Shown piece by piece: positions 34,687 through 43,277 of a stretch of DNA of 64,000 bases (the stretch's first letter is position 1; every line of letters starts with the position of its first letter). The notes under the pieces were generated by a model that saw only the letters and a list, made by a program, of their open reading frames with translations, was not told where the DNA came from and ran no database searches. The translations under genes were made by a program, and so were the position numbers. The stretch is from Pseudomonas sp. REP124 (GTDB lineage: Bacteria > Pseudomonadota > Gammaproteobacteria > Pseudomonadales > Pseudomonadaceae), in assembly GCF_020164475.1 (NCBI RefSeq), contig NZ_JAIQWX010000001.1:62001-126000 (forward strand), read 5' to 3'.

Positions 34687-35445
34687 TCATAGCCGCCCGA
34701 TCCTCATGTTGATGGGCCAGGTGATCGCGTGCCGGGTCTCGGGGGCGCCCCAGAGATTGGCGATGTCGGTGGCGAAGGTGTGAAGCAGATCCTCTCGGCC
34801 CGATTCCCTGGCGCTGCGGATCGCCGACCAGGTGGAGACGTAGCCGAGAAATTCGTCGAGGTTCCACTCAAGGTGGATGGCGATCTCGGGGGGCTCAAGC
34901 TCGGTGAAGGGGAAGTCGATGGTCGAGTATCCGGTGTCCACCAGCTTGCGTTCGGCGGGCCAGAAGGGGCCGATTTCGTTCCAGTAGAACTGCTCGAAGC
35001 GGGCACCGAGTCCGCCGTCCATGCGCAGCACGCCATAGCTGATCAGCGCGAGAATCGCGTCGCGCTCGGCCACGCGGCGGACCTCGTCGTAGAACTTTGG
35101 CAGGTCGAACCAGTGAGCCGCCTGTGCGGCGGTGATGAGGCTGGCGCTGCGGCTCAGGAGGGGGAGGTCTTCGGCCTGGGCGCAGGCGTAGCTGACATTG
35201 GTTTGTGGCTGGGCGTGATTAACCTGTTCGGCGCTTGGGTCAAAGCCGATCACCTCGCGGAAATGCCCGCCAAGCTGTTTGGTCAGTTGGCCGTTGCCAC
35301 AGCCGACATCGACTGCGAGGAACGTGTTGGGCGCGAGTGACGCCAGATACGCCGACAGTTGTGGCGGGTATTCCGGGCGAAAGCGGGCGTAGGCCTGGCC
35401 GCCCTGGTCGAACCAGTTCCTCGATTCACGGTTGAGATTATTCAT
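34687..35445 (-). CDS. Class I SAM-dependent methyltransferase
   Basis: A 252-residue methyltransferase with motif I AVDVGCGNGQLTKQLG (about 46-61), motif II EVIGFDPSAEQV, and ASLITAAQAAHWFDLPKFYDEVRRV. The arrangement is that of the trans-aconitate/ubiE-like 'Methyltransf_11' group. ATG 35445 overlaps the end of the MarR gene by 8 bp, so the two form an operon and the methyltransferase is presumably derepressed with the MarR ligand. Substrate unknown. Confidence 0.87.
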   Translation of the reverse strand: MNNLNRESRNWFDQGGQAYARFRPEYPPQLSAYLASLAPNTFLAVDVGCGNGQLTKQLGGHFREVIGFDPSAEQVNHAQPQTNVSYACAQAEDLPLLSRSASLITAAQAAHWFDLPKFYDEVRRVAERDAILALISYGVLRMDGGLGARFEQFYWNEIGPFWPAERKLVDTGYSTIDFPFTELEPPEIAIHLEWNLDEFLGYVSTWSAIRSARESGREDLLHTFATDIANLWGAPETRHAITWPINMRIGRL

Positions 35446-35929
35446 GGTGGGCAACGTCCGCTGTGAGTTGCTGTTTGGCTTGATTCAGGCGCTCGGAGAA
35501 TCCGCGGTTTTCAAGGGCTTTCGCCGCTTCTTCCAGGACCCGGCGCAACGGATAGCCGATTTCCTCCTCCAGATGCTCGATGGCTTCGAAGGTGGCGAAC
35601 CAGTGGGATTTCAATTGCTTCACCACGGCACTGCCGGCGGGGGTCAGCTGGATGACAGTCTTGCGGCCATCGACGCCGCGCTGGCGGGAAATCAGGCCGT
35701 CGGCGTCCATCTGGCTCACGGTCTGACTGATCGCACCCTGGGTCAGGTGGGTGCGGGTGGTGATCTCGGTGACGGTCTGGGCTCCGGAGCGGATCGCACG
35801 CAATACCGGGGTGTAGCGCGCCCGGTAGGTCAGGCCCATTTGCTGGTAATGCTCCTCGGCGCCGACCTCCACCAGTTCCGAAACATAACGCAGAAGCTCG
35901 CCGAGGCCGGGCTCGTTCAATCTGTTCAT
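35438..35929 (-). CDS. MarR-family transcriptional regulator
   Basis: A 163-residue winged-helix repressor: RYTPVLRAIRSGAQTVTEITTRTHLTQGAISQTVSQMDADGLISRQRGVDGRKTVIQLTPAG. It starts at ATG 35929 behind GGAG with 7-nt spacing; an in-frame ATG at 35944 is less well placed. It heads an operon with the methyltransferase. A perfect 20-bp palindrome lies 31 bp upstream, the expected place for autorepression. Confidence 0.9.
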   Translation of the reverse strand: MNRLNEPGLGELLRYVSELVEVGAEEHYQQMGLTYRARYTPVLRAIRSGAQTVTEITTRTHLTQGAISQTVSQMDADGLISRQRGVDGRKTVIQLTPAGSAVVKQLKSHWFATFEAIEHLEEEIGYPLRRVLEEAAKALENRGFSERLNQAKQQLTADVAHHE

Positions 35930-35959
35930 GGCGTTACTCCACAAGGCGTGGAGGGGAAG

Positions 35960-35979
35960 TTACATTAGCGCTAATGTAA
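35960..35979. promoter_or_regulatory. Probable MarR operator, perfect 20-bp palindrome
   Basis: TTACATTAGC/GCTAATGTAA, 31 bp before the MarR start codon. Its length and AT-rich arms suit a MarR dimer, and its position over the likely promoter suits autorepression. Confidence 0.75.
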
Positions 35980-36014
35980 TTTGCAAGCCGGCCTGATGCA
36001 TGGAGCTGACATGA

Positions 36015-36698
36015 TCAAAAAGGCACGCCAATATTCGGCACAACCCCACCCAACACCATCCGCGTAATCGTCCCCGCCGCGCGCTCATAATCCGCATCAT
36101 CCGGCTTGTCCGCCCCCCGGATCAGCGACATCTGCCACCCCAGGTTGGTATAGGTCCGGGTCGCCGACCAGATGAACAGCATCAGGTGTTCAGGATCGGC
36201 CGGCGCGATCAGGCCGCGTTCGATCCAGCCTCGCAGGTGATCGATGTTGCGCTGGGCCTCTTCGTGCAGCAGGTGCTTGTACTTGTCGGGCAGGTGCTTG
36301 CCGCCGAACAACAGTTCGTGGCTGAAGACCTTCGAGCTGAGCGGATTCTCCTGAATGATCCGGATCCGCGCCTTGATATACGCCTGCAGGCCCACCGCCG
36401 GATCATCGCTTTCCCTGAGCGCCGCCGAGGCCTTGAGCAGCGGGCCGACGAAACTCAGCAGTACGTGGGCGTAGAGGTTTTCCTTGGTTTGGAAGTAGTA
36501 ATAGAGGTTGGCCTTGGGAATACCGGCGCGCGCCGCGATATCGCGGGTCTGGGTGGCGTCGAAGCCGGACACTGAAAACTCTTCGCTGGCAGCCTTGAGG
36601 ATCAGCAGATGGTTTTTCTGGCGGATGCTGGGCTTCTTCAGGAACTGGTCCAGCGCGCTGGAGGGATCGCCGATCTGGGTGCTGGAAATGTTCATCAT
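36015..36698 (-). CDS. TetR-family transcriptional regulator (RutR-like)
   Basis: A 227-residue regulator. The helix-turn-helix is at about 30-65 (ILKAASEEFSVSGFDATQTRDIAARAGIPKANLYYYFQTKENLYAHVL). A long ligand domain follows, with LLFGGKHLPDKYKHLLHEEAQRNIDHLRGWIERGLI reminiscent of RutR. ATG 36698 or 36695 begins the conserved part. It is divergent from the M24 peptidase gene, with a 104-bp AT-rich spacer containing aatatacaaaaatatat (36748-36764) as a possible operator. Confidence 0.87.
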   Translation of the reverse strand: MMNISSTQIGDPSSALDQFLKKPSIRQKNHLLILKAASEEFSVSGFDATQTRDIAARAGIPKANLYYYFQTKENLYAHVLLSFVGPLLKASAALRESDDPAVGLQAYIKARIRIIQENPLSSKVFSHELLFGGKHLPDKYKHLLHEEAQRNIDHLRGWIERGLIAPADPEHLMLFIWSATRTYTNLGWQMSLIRGADKPDDADYERAAGTITRMVLGGVVPNIGVPF

Positions 36699-36802
36699 GT
36701 CGGGTTCGAGCCTGGATCGCGGCTTTATCTTTGTTATTGAGTGTCGCAATATACAAAAATATATAGCGCTTGGCCTGCGCTTTCTTACCAAGGGAAGGAA
36801 TG

Positions 36803-37468
36803 ATGAATACGGTCCTGAAAAACAAAGAAGCAGTCGGTGAGCATTACCAGCTGGAAACCATGCGTTACGCCCAGCAGATGACCTGGAACGCCATCGAGCG
36901 CATTGCCGCGGTCATCGCGCCCGGCATGCGCGAATCCGAGGCGCAGCTGCGCGGGAAGGAAATCCTGGCGGAACTGGGCATGGACCGTATCTGGCACCCT
37001 CTGCTGGTGCGTTTCGGCGCCAATACTCTCAAGACCTTCAAGCAGCGCTCCGAGGGCGATCCCGAGCTGGGCGAACACGACATTTTTTTCATCGACATGG
37101 GCGTGGTCTGGCAGGGGCATGAAGGGGATGCCGGCGCGACCTTCACCACTGGCTCCGATCCGCAAATGGCCGCCTGCGCCGCGGCGGCCAAGGAGTTGTT
37201 CGATCGCGTCGAGCGCTTCTGGCGCAGCGAGCGGGTCTCCGGCGTGGCGCTATACGATTTCGCCGCCGCCCAGGCAAACGCCATGGGCTGGAAGCTCAAC
37301 CTCGACATCAAGGGCCATCGGGTCAGCGACTTTCCCCATGCGATTTATCGCGGCGGTGATCTCGGCGACCTGGATCAGTACCCGAACAACGGCCTGTGGA
37401 TTCTGGAAATCCAGCTCGCCCATCCCGAGCGGGCGTTTGGTGCGTTTTACGAGGATTTGCTCATCTGA
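36803..37468 (+). CDS. M24-family metallopeptidase-like protein
   Basis: A 221-residue protein with the creatinase/aminopeptidase ('pita-bread') fold but no N-terminal domain, half the size of Xaa-Pro peptidases. Candidate ligands are visible: Asp in FFIDMGVVW and EGDAGATF, His in KGHRVSDFPH, Glu in LEIQ and FYEDLL. It may hydrolyse Xaa-Pro or related amide bonds. Two adjacent ATGs (36800, 36803) follow GGAAGGA; the second has better spacing. It is divergent from the TetR gene, probably its target. Confidence 0.8.
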   Translation: MNTVLKNKEAVGEHYQLETMRYAQQMTWNAIERIAAVIAPGMRESEAQLRGKEILAELGMDRIWHPLLVRFGANTLKTFKQRSEGDPELGEHDIFFIDMGVVWQGHEGDAGATFTTGSDPQMAACAAAAKELFDRVERFWRSERVSGVALYDFAAAQANAMGWKLNLDIKGHRVSDFPHAIYRGGDLGDLDQYPNNGLWILEIQLAHPERAFGAFYEDLLI

Positions 37469-37544
37469 TCGGAATGTCGGATGGCTTGTATTGGACGGTC
37501 TCAAGGTTGTTCCAACCAACCCGAACACAAGCCAGGAGCTCCTC

Positions 37545-37973
37545 ATGAAAGTCAGTGCACGCAACGTCCTCAAAGGCCAGGTCATCCAGGTCCAGGAAGG
37601 GGCGGTCAATGCAGAAGTCAGCTTGAAGTTGTCCGGCGGCGAGCAACTCGTCGCCGTGGTGACCCTGGAAAGCGTCCGCAACCTGCCGATTGCCGTGGGC
37701 AAGGAAGCCATCGCCCTGATCAAGGCGCCCTGGGTCATGCTGATGACCGAGTCCGACGACATCCGCCTCTCCGCGCGTAACTGCCTGAAGGGCAAAGTGC
37801 TGAGCGTCAATGACGGGGCGGTCAATTCCGAGGTGGTCATCGAGTTGGCCGGTGGGTCAAATGTCTATTCGATCGTGACCCGTGATGCCGTGTCGGAATT
37901 GGGGTTGAAGCCGGGGGTGAGCGCTACGGCGGTGATCAAGGCGTCTCACATTATTCTGGCTGTGCCGGCCTGA
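37545..37973 (+). CDS. Molybdopterin/molybdate-binding protein with two Mop (TOBE) domains
   Basis: A 142-residue cytoplasmic protein of two tandem TOBE/Mop repeats: VSARNVLKGQVIQVQEGAVNAEVSLKLSGG and LSARNCLKGKVLSVNDGAVNSEVVIELAGG, each ending in xLIKAPWVML / AVIKASHIIL. Such molbindins store or buffer molybdate/tungstate. ATG 37545 follows CAGGAGCTC. There are no modABC genes around it, so it is an orphan copy. Confidence 0.9.
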   Translation: MKVSARNVLKGQVIQVQEGAVNAEVSLKLSGGEQLVAVVTLESVRNLPIAVGKEAIALIKAPWVMLMTESDDIRLSARNCLKGKVLSVNDGAVNSEVVIELAGGSNVYSIVTRDAVSELGLKPGVSATAVIKASHIILAVPA

Positions 37974-37975
37974 TT

Positions 37976-38193
37976 CGAAGGCTTTAAAAGATCGCAGCCT
38001 TCGGCAACTCCAGGTTTTGTGCAGGACGCAATTCCTGTGGGAGCGAGCCTGCTCGCGATGGACGCCAACGATGACGCGGGCTGCCTGGTAGGACGCGTCG
38101 CCTGGGCATTCATCGCGAGCAGGCTCGCTCCCACAGTGGGCGAATGCCATCCACAAATCCTCTGTGGGAGCGTGGCTTGCCCGCGAATGGTGG
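37976..38193. repeat. Mixed repeat cluster: CGAAGGCT dyad and three REP units
   Basis: A dyad CGAAGGCT/AGCCTTCG (37976-38003), part of another common pseudomonad repeat ('atcgcagccttcggc'), is followed by a REP inverted pair (38036-38137) and a single REP (38162-38193). The gap to the serine hydrolase contains nothing else evident. Confidence 0.85.
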
Positions 38194-38244
38194 TCAACGA
38201 TGACGCTGGCTGTCTGATGCCCCGCGGCTGTATGAACCTCCATC

Positions 38245-39549
38245 TCACTCCTTCAATTGCACCAGTACCGAATCGACCATGCTGTTGAACGTCCCCGGTG
38301 AATCAATCGCCCGTGCAGCCACCTTCGCTTCACCTTCAGCGCTGGTGGCGCGCCTGGCTTGATCGGCCGTGGAAGACAATTTCACGATGACCACTTCGCG
38401 CTTGGGGTTGATGTAGATTTTTTGCCCGAAACGACCACTGGCTTCCACCGAACCCTGCCCGTCATTTCGCTGAAACCAATAGTTGCGGTAGGCATAACCG
38501 GGGCGGCCCGGCGCAAGGTTGCCCTGTGCGAAAACCGTCGCATCGCCCGCTTGAAAGGTGCTGTGTACGGCGCGATTGAAGCTGTCGGCGCTGAGCTCGC
38601 GAGCCAGTTCACGGCGTACCATTTCAGCGAAACGCGCGGTGTCGCGAAGGTTGGCGCTGATGCCGCCGCTGGCCATCTCTGTACCCAGCTCATCGATTTG
38701 AACATAGGCGTCTTCCTGGGCGAAGCGCGACCAGATGCGTTGCTGCACGAGCTGTGCCCAGTTCAATCCGGAGATCCGCCGCAATGCCCATGCGAGCGCC
38801 TCGGGTGAACCGTTCTGATAAAAGAAACGGCTTTCACCGGGGGCTCTCTGCGCGACCTGCAGGAATGAGTAGATATCGGCCGGCATCGCTGCGTTGCGCG
38901 GGATCAATCCGGTGGCGGCAAACAGGCCCAGATCAGGCGGCACCGCTTCGGGATAGGCCACAGCCACTTGCATATCAAGATTGGCCTGCACCGTGGCTTC
39001 GCCGAACGGTGTACCACTCAGCTCAGGGACGTAACTGGCCAGCCTGGCCAGGGGGTCGAGCGTGCCTTCGGCGATAAACTGCGCCGCCAGCAGACCTGTC
39101 ACCGACTTGGTCATCGATGCCCATATGTGTGGCTGGTTAGCCTCGAATCCGTCCAGATATCGCTCGAACACCACTTTGCCGCGGTGCAGCACGATGAATC
39201 CGTCGGTCGTGGTGTCCTGCAGGTATTGGGCAAGTGTCAGGTTCGCCTCGCCGGCTTTGAACTCGACAGAGTCAAGCTGTCGAGGCTCTTCCCCTGTCAA
39301 TGGCAACGGCTGGGCGGCGCGAGCGATGTTGCGCGTCGCAGACACTTCCCGCGCATGGCGTATCGACCAGCGCAGAAAGGGCGGTTGAAAGGCGTTGGCT
39401 TTGTTCACACGAAACTCCTGGGCAGGTGGAAATCCTTGCATGACGCCGTCACCGGCCGCCACGGCAGAAGCGGTAGCCGTGCTGAGCAGCAACGCCGTCC
39501 CAAGCACCAGCCGGGATGTGGTTTTGGCAAAATCGCAATGAATGCGCAT
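38245..39549 (-). CDS. Exported beta-lactamase-family serine hydrolase
   Basis: A 434-residue periplasmic hydrolase with a signal peptide (LVLGTALLLSTATASAVAA). The class C fold motifs are SMTK (nucleophile Ser and Lys, about 144-147) and YQN (about 243-245); an HxG-like third motif is seen as GRFGQ. Similar enzymes are esterases or amidases such as 6-aminohexanoate-dimer hydrolase. It lies 24 bp downstream of the DUF1302 gene in one operon, so it may act on an ester or amide substrate that enters through that barrel (inference). Confidence 0.85.
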   Translation of the reverse strand: MRIHCDFAKTTSRLVLGTALLLSTATASAVAAGDGVMQGFPPAQEFRVNKANAFQPPFLRWSIRHAREVSATRNIARAAQPLPLTGEEPRQLDSVEFKAGEANLTLAQYLQDTTTDGFIVLHRGKVVFERYLDGFEANQPHIWASMTKSVTGLLAAQFIAEGTLDPLARLASYVPELSGTPFGEATVQANLDMQVAVAYPEAVPPDLGLFAATGLIPRNAAMPADIYSFLQVAQRAPGESRFFYQNGSPEALAWALRRISGLNWAQLVQQRIWSRFAQEDAYVQIDELGTEMASGGISANLRDTARFAEMVRRELARELSADSFNRAVHSTFQAGDATVFAQGNLAPGRPGYAYRNYWFQRNDGQGSVEASGRFGQKIYINPKREVVIVKLSSTADQARRATSAEGEAKVAARAIDSPGTFNSMVDSVLVQLKE

Positions 39550-39573
39550 GGATCGGTATTCCTTTGATAAGAG

Positions 39574-41427
39574 TCAGAAAGAGGCGCCGACGCTGATCGC
39601 CGCGAAGTCGCGATCACCGCGAGTCCCATAGCTGCCATCGATGTAGTCGGTGTAAGAGAGGCTCAGCGAATACTTGCTCATGAATGTCGCATCCAGGCCC
39701 AGGCTCACCGAGCGCGAACCTTCGTTGAACGCCGAACCGTCGCCTGGCGAGTAACCCTTGACGTCATGGGACCAGGACAGGTTCGGGCGCAGGTCCAGTC
39801 CCTGCATCACGCTCGAGTAACTCCAGGTCGCTCGCAGTCGATAACCCCAGGAAAACGGCGTGACGAAGCCCTCGTTATTGCAGTACTCGGGGCTGTTGGA
39901 AATGCTCAGGCAAACGCTGTTGTCGGCCAGTTCGCCACTGTTGTAGGCACCGGATCGGCCATAGCGTGGCCCGTTTTTTCCTTCCAGGCCGCCGACGTAA
40001 GTCGCGCCGATTTCGCCCACCAGCAATAGCTGGTTCGCCCCCATCACCTGGCCAAGGGAATGCATCGCCGAGACTTGCGCCTGGGTGACTTCCTTGCGCC
40101 GATACCCGTTGAACAGCGTGGAGTCGGTGGTCGGGCGCAGGCCGGGTTCGGACAGCGGACTGCGACCGTCGACGTTGAGCAGCGACTGAAGCACATCGGT
40201 GCCGTTGAGCTGCACGGGCATGTTCGGTCGATAGCTGAGCTCGCCCTGAAGCGCCGTGCCCGTGCGCAGGTTCGTGGAAAACGTCAGGCCGTACAAGCGG
40301 ATGTCCTCAGGGTACTGCGCGAGATACTGCGAAGTTCCCATGCGCAATGCGCCGGCCAGGGACTGGCCTGAGCTGGACGCCAGAAACGCGCCGCAACCTG
40401 CCGAAGGCACACCGAGATTGCTACACAGCGGCGGGGCGAAAGCGTTGTTGCTGAAGTACGGGCTGCTGACGGTGCCCAGATAAGGCGAACGGCTGTGGTA
40501 GTTGGCGGCATACACACCAAATTCGGCATCCAGCGGCGCCACATACCAGCGCAGCGACAGACCCCACTGGCCGCTGTTGCGAGCATCCTCGTCGCCCGCT
40601 CGAGGGATACGCACACCTTCCTCGGTCATGACCACGCCAAACGGTCCCAGCCCTCGGTTGGCCGCCGCGAGGTTGACCTGCCGGCCACCGACGTCAAGGC
40701 TTTCGCAGCCCTCGGGAATGAAGTCGTTGCCCGAAAAGAAGGTTGCGCAGTTGTCCAGCTGCGTCTGTTCCCAATCCAGCTGATAGAACGCATCAAAGGA
40801 CAGCGCATCGTTGATGTTCTGGGTCACGTACAGCAGGTTGACCGGCACCAGTGCGTCCTTGACCTCCGAGCCCGGTCGACGCAGCGCCGCCTGGTTGAAA
40901 GGGTTCACGACGTTCAAGCCGCCCTGGATGAAAATGCTCTCGCCCCAGTTCACCACTTGTTTGCCCAAGCGCGTCGAGCCCGGCTCACCATTGATGTCGT
41001 AGAAGCGATAGACGAACGCGTCGAGCCACTGGAAACCGGCTGTCTTCGCCGAGGTTTTGCGGTTGTTGTCGTCGATCTCCTTGAAGCGTTGGCTGTGATC
41101 GCGCTGCGCGGTGTCGTACCAATAGGTACCGCGCACGAACATGCCCAGGTTGTCGTGTTTGAGTTCCAGGTCGTGTGTGCCTTTGAAGACCGTCGAGAAC
41201 ACGTCACCGGATCGATAATTGCGCCTGCCGTCATTACCGTTGGGGGCTGCCACCTGCAGTTTGTCCGGATTGGCGGTGCTGACGCCGATGCCCAATGCCA
41301 GGGCCGAATCGAACTGGCCTTCAATCTCGCCCAGTTCGAATTGCATGGCGCCGACAGGGGCGGCGAGCAGGCTGCACGACAGTAAAACCAGCGATGACCG
41401 GAACCGGTCGGGAACGATAGCGTTCAC
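39574..41427 (-). CDS. DUF1302-family outer-membrane barrel protein
   Basis: A 617-residue exported protein with signal peptide SSLVLLSCSLLAAPVGA, then many amphipathic strands and a terminal aromatic (SVGASF), as in outer-membrane barrels. The DUF1302 pattern includes GEIEGQFDSALALGIG, NWGESIFIQGGLNVVNPFNQAALRRPGSEVKDALVPVNLLY and the late SYTDYIDGSYGTRGDRDFAAISV. DUF1302 and DUF1329 proteins are usually encoded together and are linked to lipid-like or hydrophobic substrate handling; the mechanism is unknown. The start is GTG 41427, fixed by a leader it shares with the DUF1329 gene at 46971. Divergent from the acyl-CoA ligase. Confidence 0.85.
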   Translation of the reverse strand: MNAIVPDRFRSSLVLLSCSLLAAPVGAMQFELGEIEGQFDSALALGIGVSTANPDKLQVAAPNGNDGRRNYRSGDVFSTVFKGTHDLELKHDNLGMFVRGTYWYDTAQRDHSQRFKEIDDNNRKTSAKTAGFQWLDAFVYRFYDINGEPGSTRLGKQVVNWGESIFIQGGLNVVNPFNQAALRRPGSEVKDALVPVNLLYVTQNINDALSFDAFYQLDWEQTQLDNCATFFSGNDFIPEGCESLDVGGRQVNLAAANRGLGPFGVVMTEEGVRIPRAGDEDARNSGQWGLSLRWYVAPLDAEFGVYAANYHSRSPYLGTVSSPYFSNNAFAPPLCSNLGVPSAGCGAFLASSSGQSLAGALRMGTSQYLAQYPEDIRLYGLTFSTNLRTGTALQGELSYRPNMPVQLNGTDVLQSLLNVDGRSPLSEPGLRPTTDSTLFNGYRRKEVTQAQVSAMHSLGQVMGANQLLLVGEIGATYVGGLEGKNGPRYGRSGAYNSGELADNSVCLSISNSPEYCNNEGFVTPFSWGYRLRATWSYSSVMQGLDLRPNLSWSHDVKGYSPGDGSAFNEGSRSVSLGLDATFMSKYSLSLSYTDYIDGSYGTRGDRDFAAISVGASF

Positions 41428-41460
41428 TCTTAACCTCTTATTGTGTTTATTAGAGAGTGA
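41424..41460 (-). promoter_or_regulatory. 37-nt leader shared with the DUF1329 gene (copy A)
   Basis: On the minus strand it begins TCACTCTCTAATAAACACAA, continues TAAGAGGTTAAGA and runs through the GTG start. It matches 46935-46971 at 36 of 37 positions. It contains the ribosome site (AAGAGG) and an A-rich AATAAACACAATAA tract of Hfq/Crc type. Confidence 0.85.
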
Positions 41461-41539
41461 GGGGGATGAAGCACAGAGGCCGAGCGAACAGGTTCGTCGT
41501 CGGTTGCGAGGGGATGATAGGGAGGCGTTGGATCGGCTC

Positions 41540-41580
41540 ACAAATAGCGTCTCTGGATCGTTGCCATAACACTTCGGCAT
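41540..41580. promoter_or_regulatory. 41-bp promoter element shared with 46769-46809 (copy A)
   Basis: Identical at 36 of 41 positions to the copy next to the LysR/DUF1329 promoters (there in opposite orientation). It contains TGCC-N10-GGCA, conserved in both copies, as expected for a LysR-type dimer site. It sits in the 289-bp spacer between the divergent DUF1302 and acyl-CoA ligase genes. Confidence 0.75.
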
Positions 41581-41707
41581 GGCGCTCGCGGGTGCCCGGC
41601 ACACCCTATTCACCCAGCTAAAAAAGCTATACCCGGCATCAGGAACTGGTATTACGTTCGCCGTTGCGACGCTGTTTAGGATCGGCCCAGTCCTAACTGT
41701 CGACGAG

Positions 41708-41715
41708 AACAACAA
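41708..41715 (+). promoter_or_regulatory. AANAANAA (Hfq/Crc-type) motif at the acyl-CoA ligase start
   Basis: AACAACAA ends one base before the GTG start, inside the translation initiation region. This is where Hfq/Crc represses catabolic mRNAs in pseudomonads (established for this motif; its use here is inferred). Confidence 0.5.
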
Positions 41716-41716
41716 C

Positions 41717-43264
41717 GTGAACCTTGGAAACATAATCAGTCGAAGTGCCAAGTACTGGCCGGAGCGAACGGCCGTCATCGATCGTCACACCCGAGTGACC
41801 TTCGCCCAGCTTGAACAGCGCACCAATCAGCTGGCCTCTGCGTTGCTGGCACAGGGCATCGGCTCTGGCGAACACGTCGCCATCCTTGCCGAGAACCGGG
41901 TCGAGCTGGTCGAGGCCGAAGTGGCTTTCTACAAGGCCGGCCTGGTCAAGGTGCCGGTCAATGCGCGCCTTTCGCTGGATGAAGTCATCCAGATTCTCAA
42001 CGATTCCTGCAGCGTCGCGCTGATCACTACGCCGCTGTTCGCCCAGGCTTTGGCCGCGCAACGGGCACAGGTGCCTGCGCTGCGTCTGGTGGTGGCACTG
42101 GCAGAGGAGGGTGGTGACGTCGCCTACCCGACGCTGCTTGACCTGGGTGACACCAACCCGGTCAGCTGCGACCCGCCTGACGATGCACTGGCCGTGTTGC
42201 ACTACACCTCCGGCAGCTCTGGTGTGTTGAAGGCGGCGATGCTCAGCGTCGGCAATCGCAAGGCGCTGATCCGCAAGAGCATCGCCAGCCCCACCCGGCG
42301 CGCGGCGCCTGGCGATGTCATGGCGCATGTCGGGCCTATCACCCACGCCAGCGGCATGCAGTTGATGCCGTTGCTGGCGGTCGGTGCCTGCAACCTGCTG
42401 CTGGAACGCTACGACGATCAATTGCTGCTTGAGTCCATCCAGCGCGAAGGTGTCACCCGGTTGTTCCTGGTGCCCGCGATGATCAACCGACTGGTGAACT
42501 TCCCAGGTGTTGAACGCTATGACCTGAGCAGCCTGCGCCTGGTCATGTACGGCGCCGCACCGATGGCGCCGTCGCTGGTCAAGCGCGCCATCGAAGTGTT
42601 CGGGCCGATCCTGGCGCAAGGGTATGGCGCCGGTGAAACCTGTTCGCTGGTCACCGTGCTCACCGAGCAGGACCATCTGTGCGAGAACGGCGACTATCGG
42701 CGCCTGGCGTCCTGCGGTCGCTGTTATTTCGAGACCGACCTGCGGGTGGTCAACGACGAATTCCAGGATGTGAAGCCGGGCGAGATCGGCGAGATCGTGG
42801 TCAAAGGGCCGGACATCATGCAGGGCTATTGGCGGGCACCCGAGCTGACCGCCGAGGTGATGCGCGACGGTTACTACCTCAGCGGTGATCTGGCGACGGT
42901 CGACGATGAGGGTTACGTGTTCATCGTCGATCGCAAGAAGGAAATGATCATCTCCGGCGGCTTCAACATCTACCCGACCGAAGTCGAACAGGTGCTCTAC
43001 AACCTGCCGCAAGTTTACGAGGCCGCCGTCGTCGGTGTACCGGATGAACAGTGGGGCGAAGCGGTGCGAGCCGTCATCGTGCTCAAGCCGGGTACCGAGC
43101 TCAGCGAAGATGAGGTCATCGAGCATTGCGCGCAGACCCTGGCCGGATTCAAAAAACCCCGCGCCGTGGACTTCGTCACCGAGCTGCCCAAAAACCCCAA
43201 CGGCAAAGTCGTTCGCCGGCTTATCCGCGATGCCTACTGGCAACACAGCGACCGTCGCATCTGA
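41717..43264 (+). CDS. Acyl-CoA synthetase (AMP-forming, FadD-like)
   Basis: A 515-residue ANL ligase that activates a carboxylic acid to its CoA thioester. Motifs: P-loop-like YTSGSSGVLKAA, QGYGAGETCSLVTVL, YYLSGDLATVDDEGYVFIVDRKKEMIISGGFNIYPTEVEQVLYNLP, and the catalytic Lys in PKNPNGKVVRR near the end. The length suits medium-chain or aryl acyl-CoA ligases. GTG 41717 was chosen because the conserved N-terminus (NLGNIISRSAKYWPERTAVI) begins there. It leads an operon with an acyl-CoA dehydrogenase and an MFS transporter; it probably feeds an alkanoate or other acid into beta-oxidation. Confidence 0.87.
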   Translation: MNLGNIISRSAKYWPERTAVIDRHTRVTFAQLEQRTNQLASALLAQGIGSGEHVAILAENRVELVEAEVAFYKAGLVKVPVNARLSLDEVIQILNDSCSVALITTPLFAQALAAQRAQVPALRLVVALAEEGGDVAYPTLLDLGDTNPVSCDPPDDALAVLHYTSGSSGVLKAAMLSVGNRKALIRKSIASPTRRAAPGDVMAHVGPITHASGMQLMPLLAVGACNLLLERYDDQLLLESIQREGVTRLFLVPAMINRLVNFPGVERYDLSSLRLVMYGAAPMAPSLVKRAIEVFGPILAQGYGAGETCSLVTVLTEQDHLCENGDYRRLASCGRCYFETDLRVVNDEFQDVKPGEIGEIVVKGPDIMQGYWRAPELTAEVMRDGYYLSGDLATVDDEGYVFIVDRKKEMIISGGFNIYPTEVEQVLYNLPQVYEAAVVGVPDEQWGEAVRAVIVLKPGTELSEDEVIEHCAQTLAGFKKPRAVDFVTELPKNPNGKVVRRLIRDAYWQHSDRRI

Positions 43265-43277
43265 ACAGGAGATCACC

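Noticed and set aside
41428-41778. An N-terminal extension of the DUF1302 protein starting at 41778
   Set aside because: It would translate the promoter region and run antisense through the acyl-CoA ligase start; the leader match and signal peptide fix the start at 41427.
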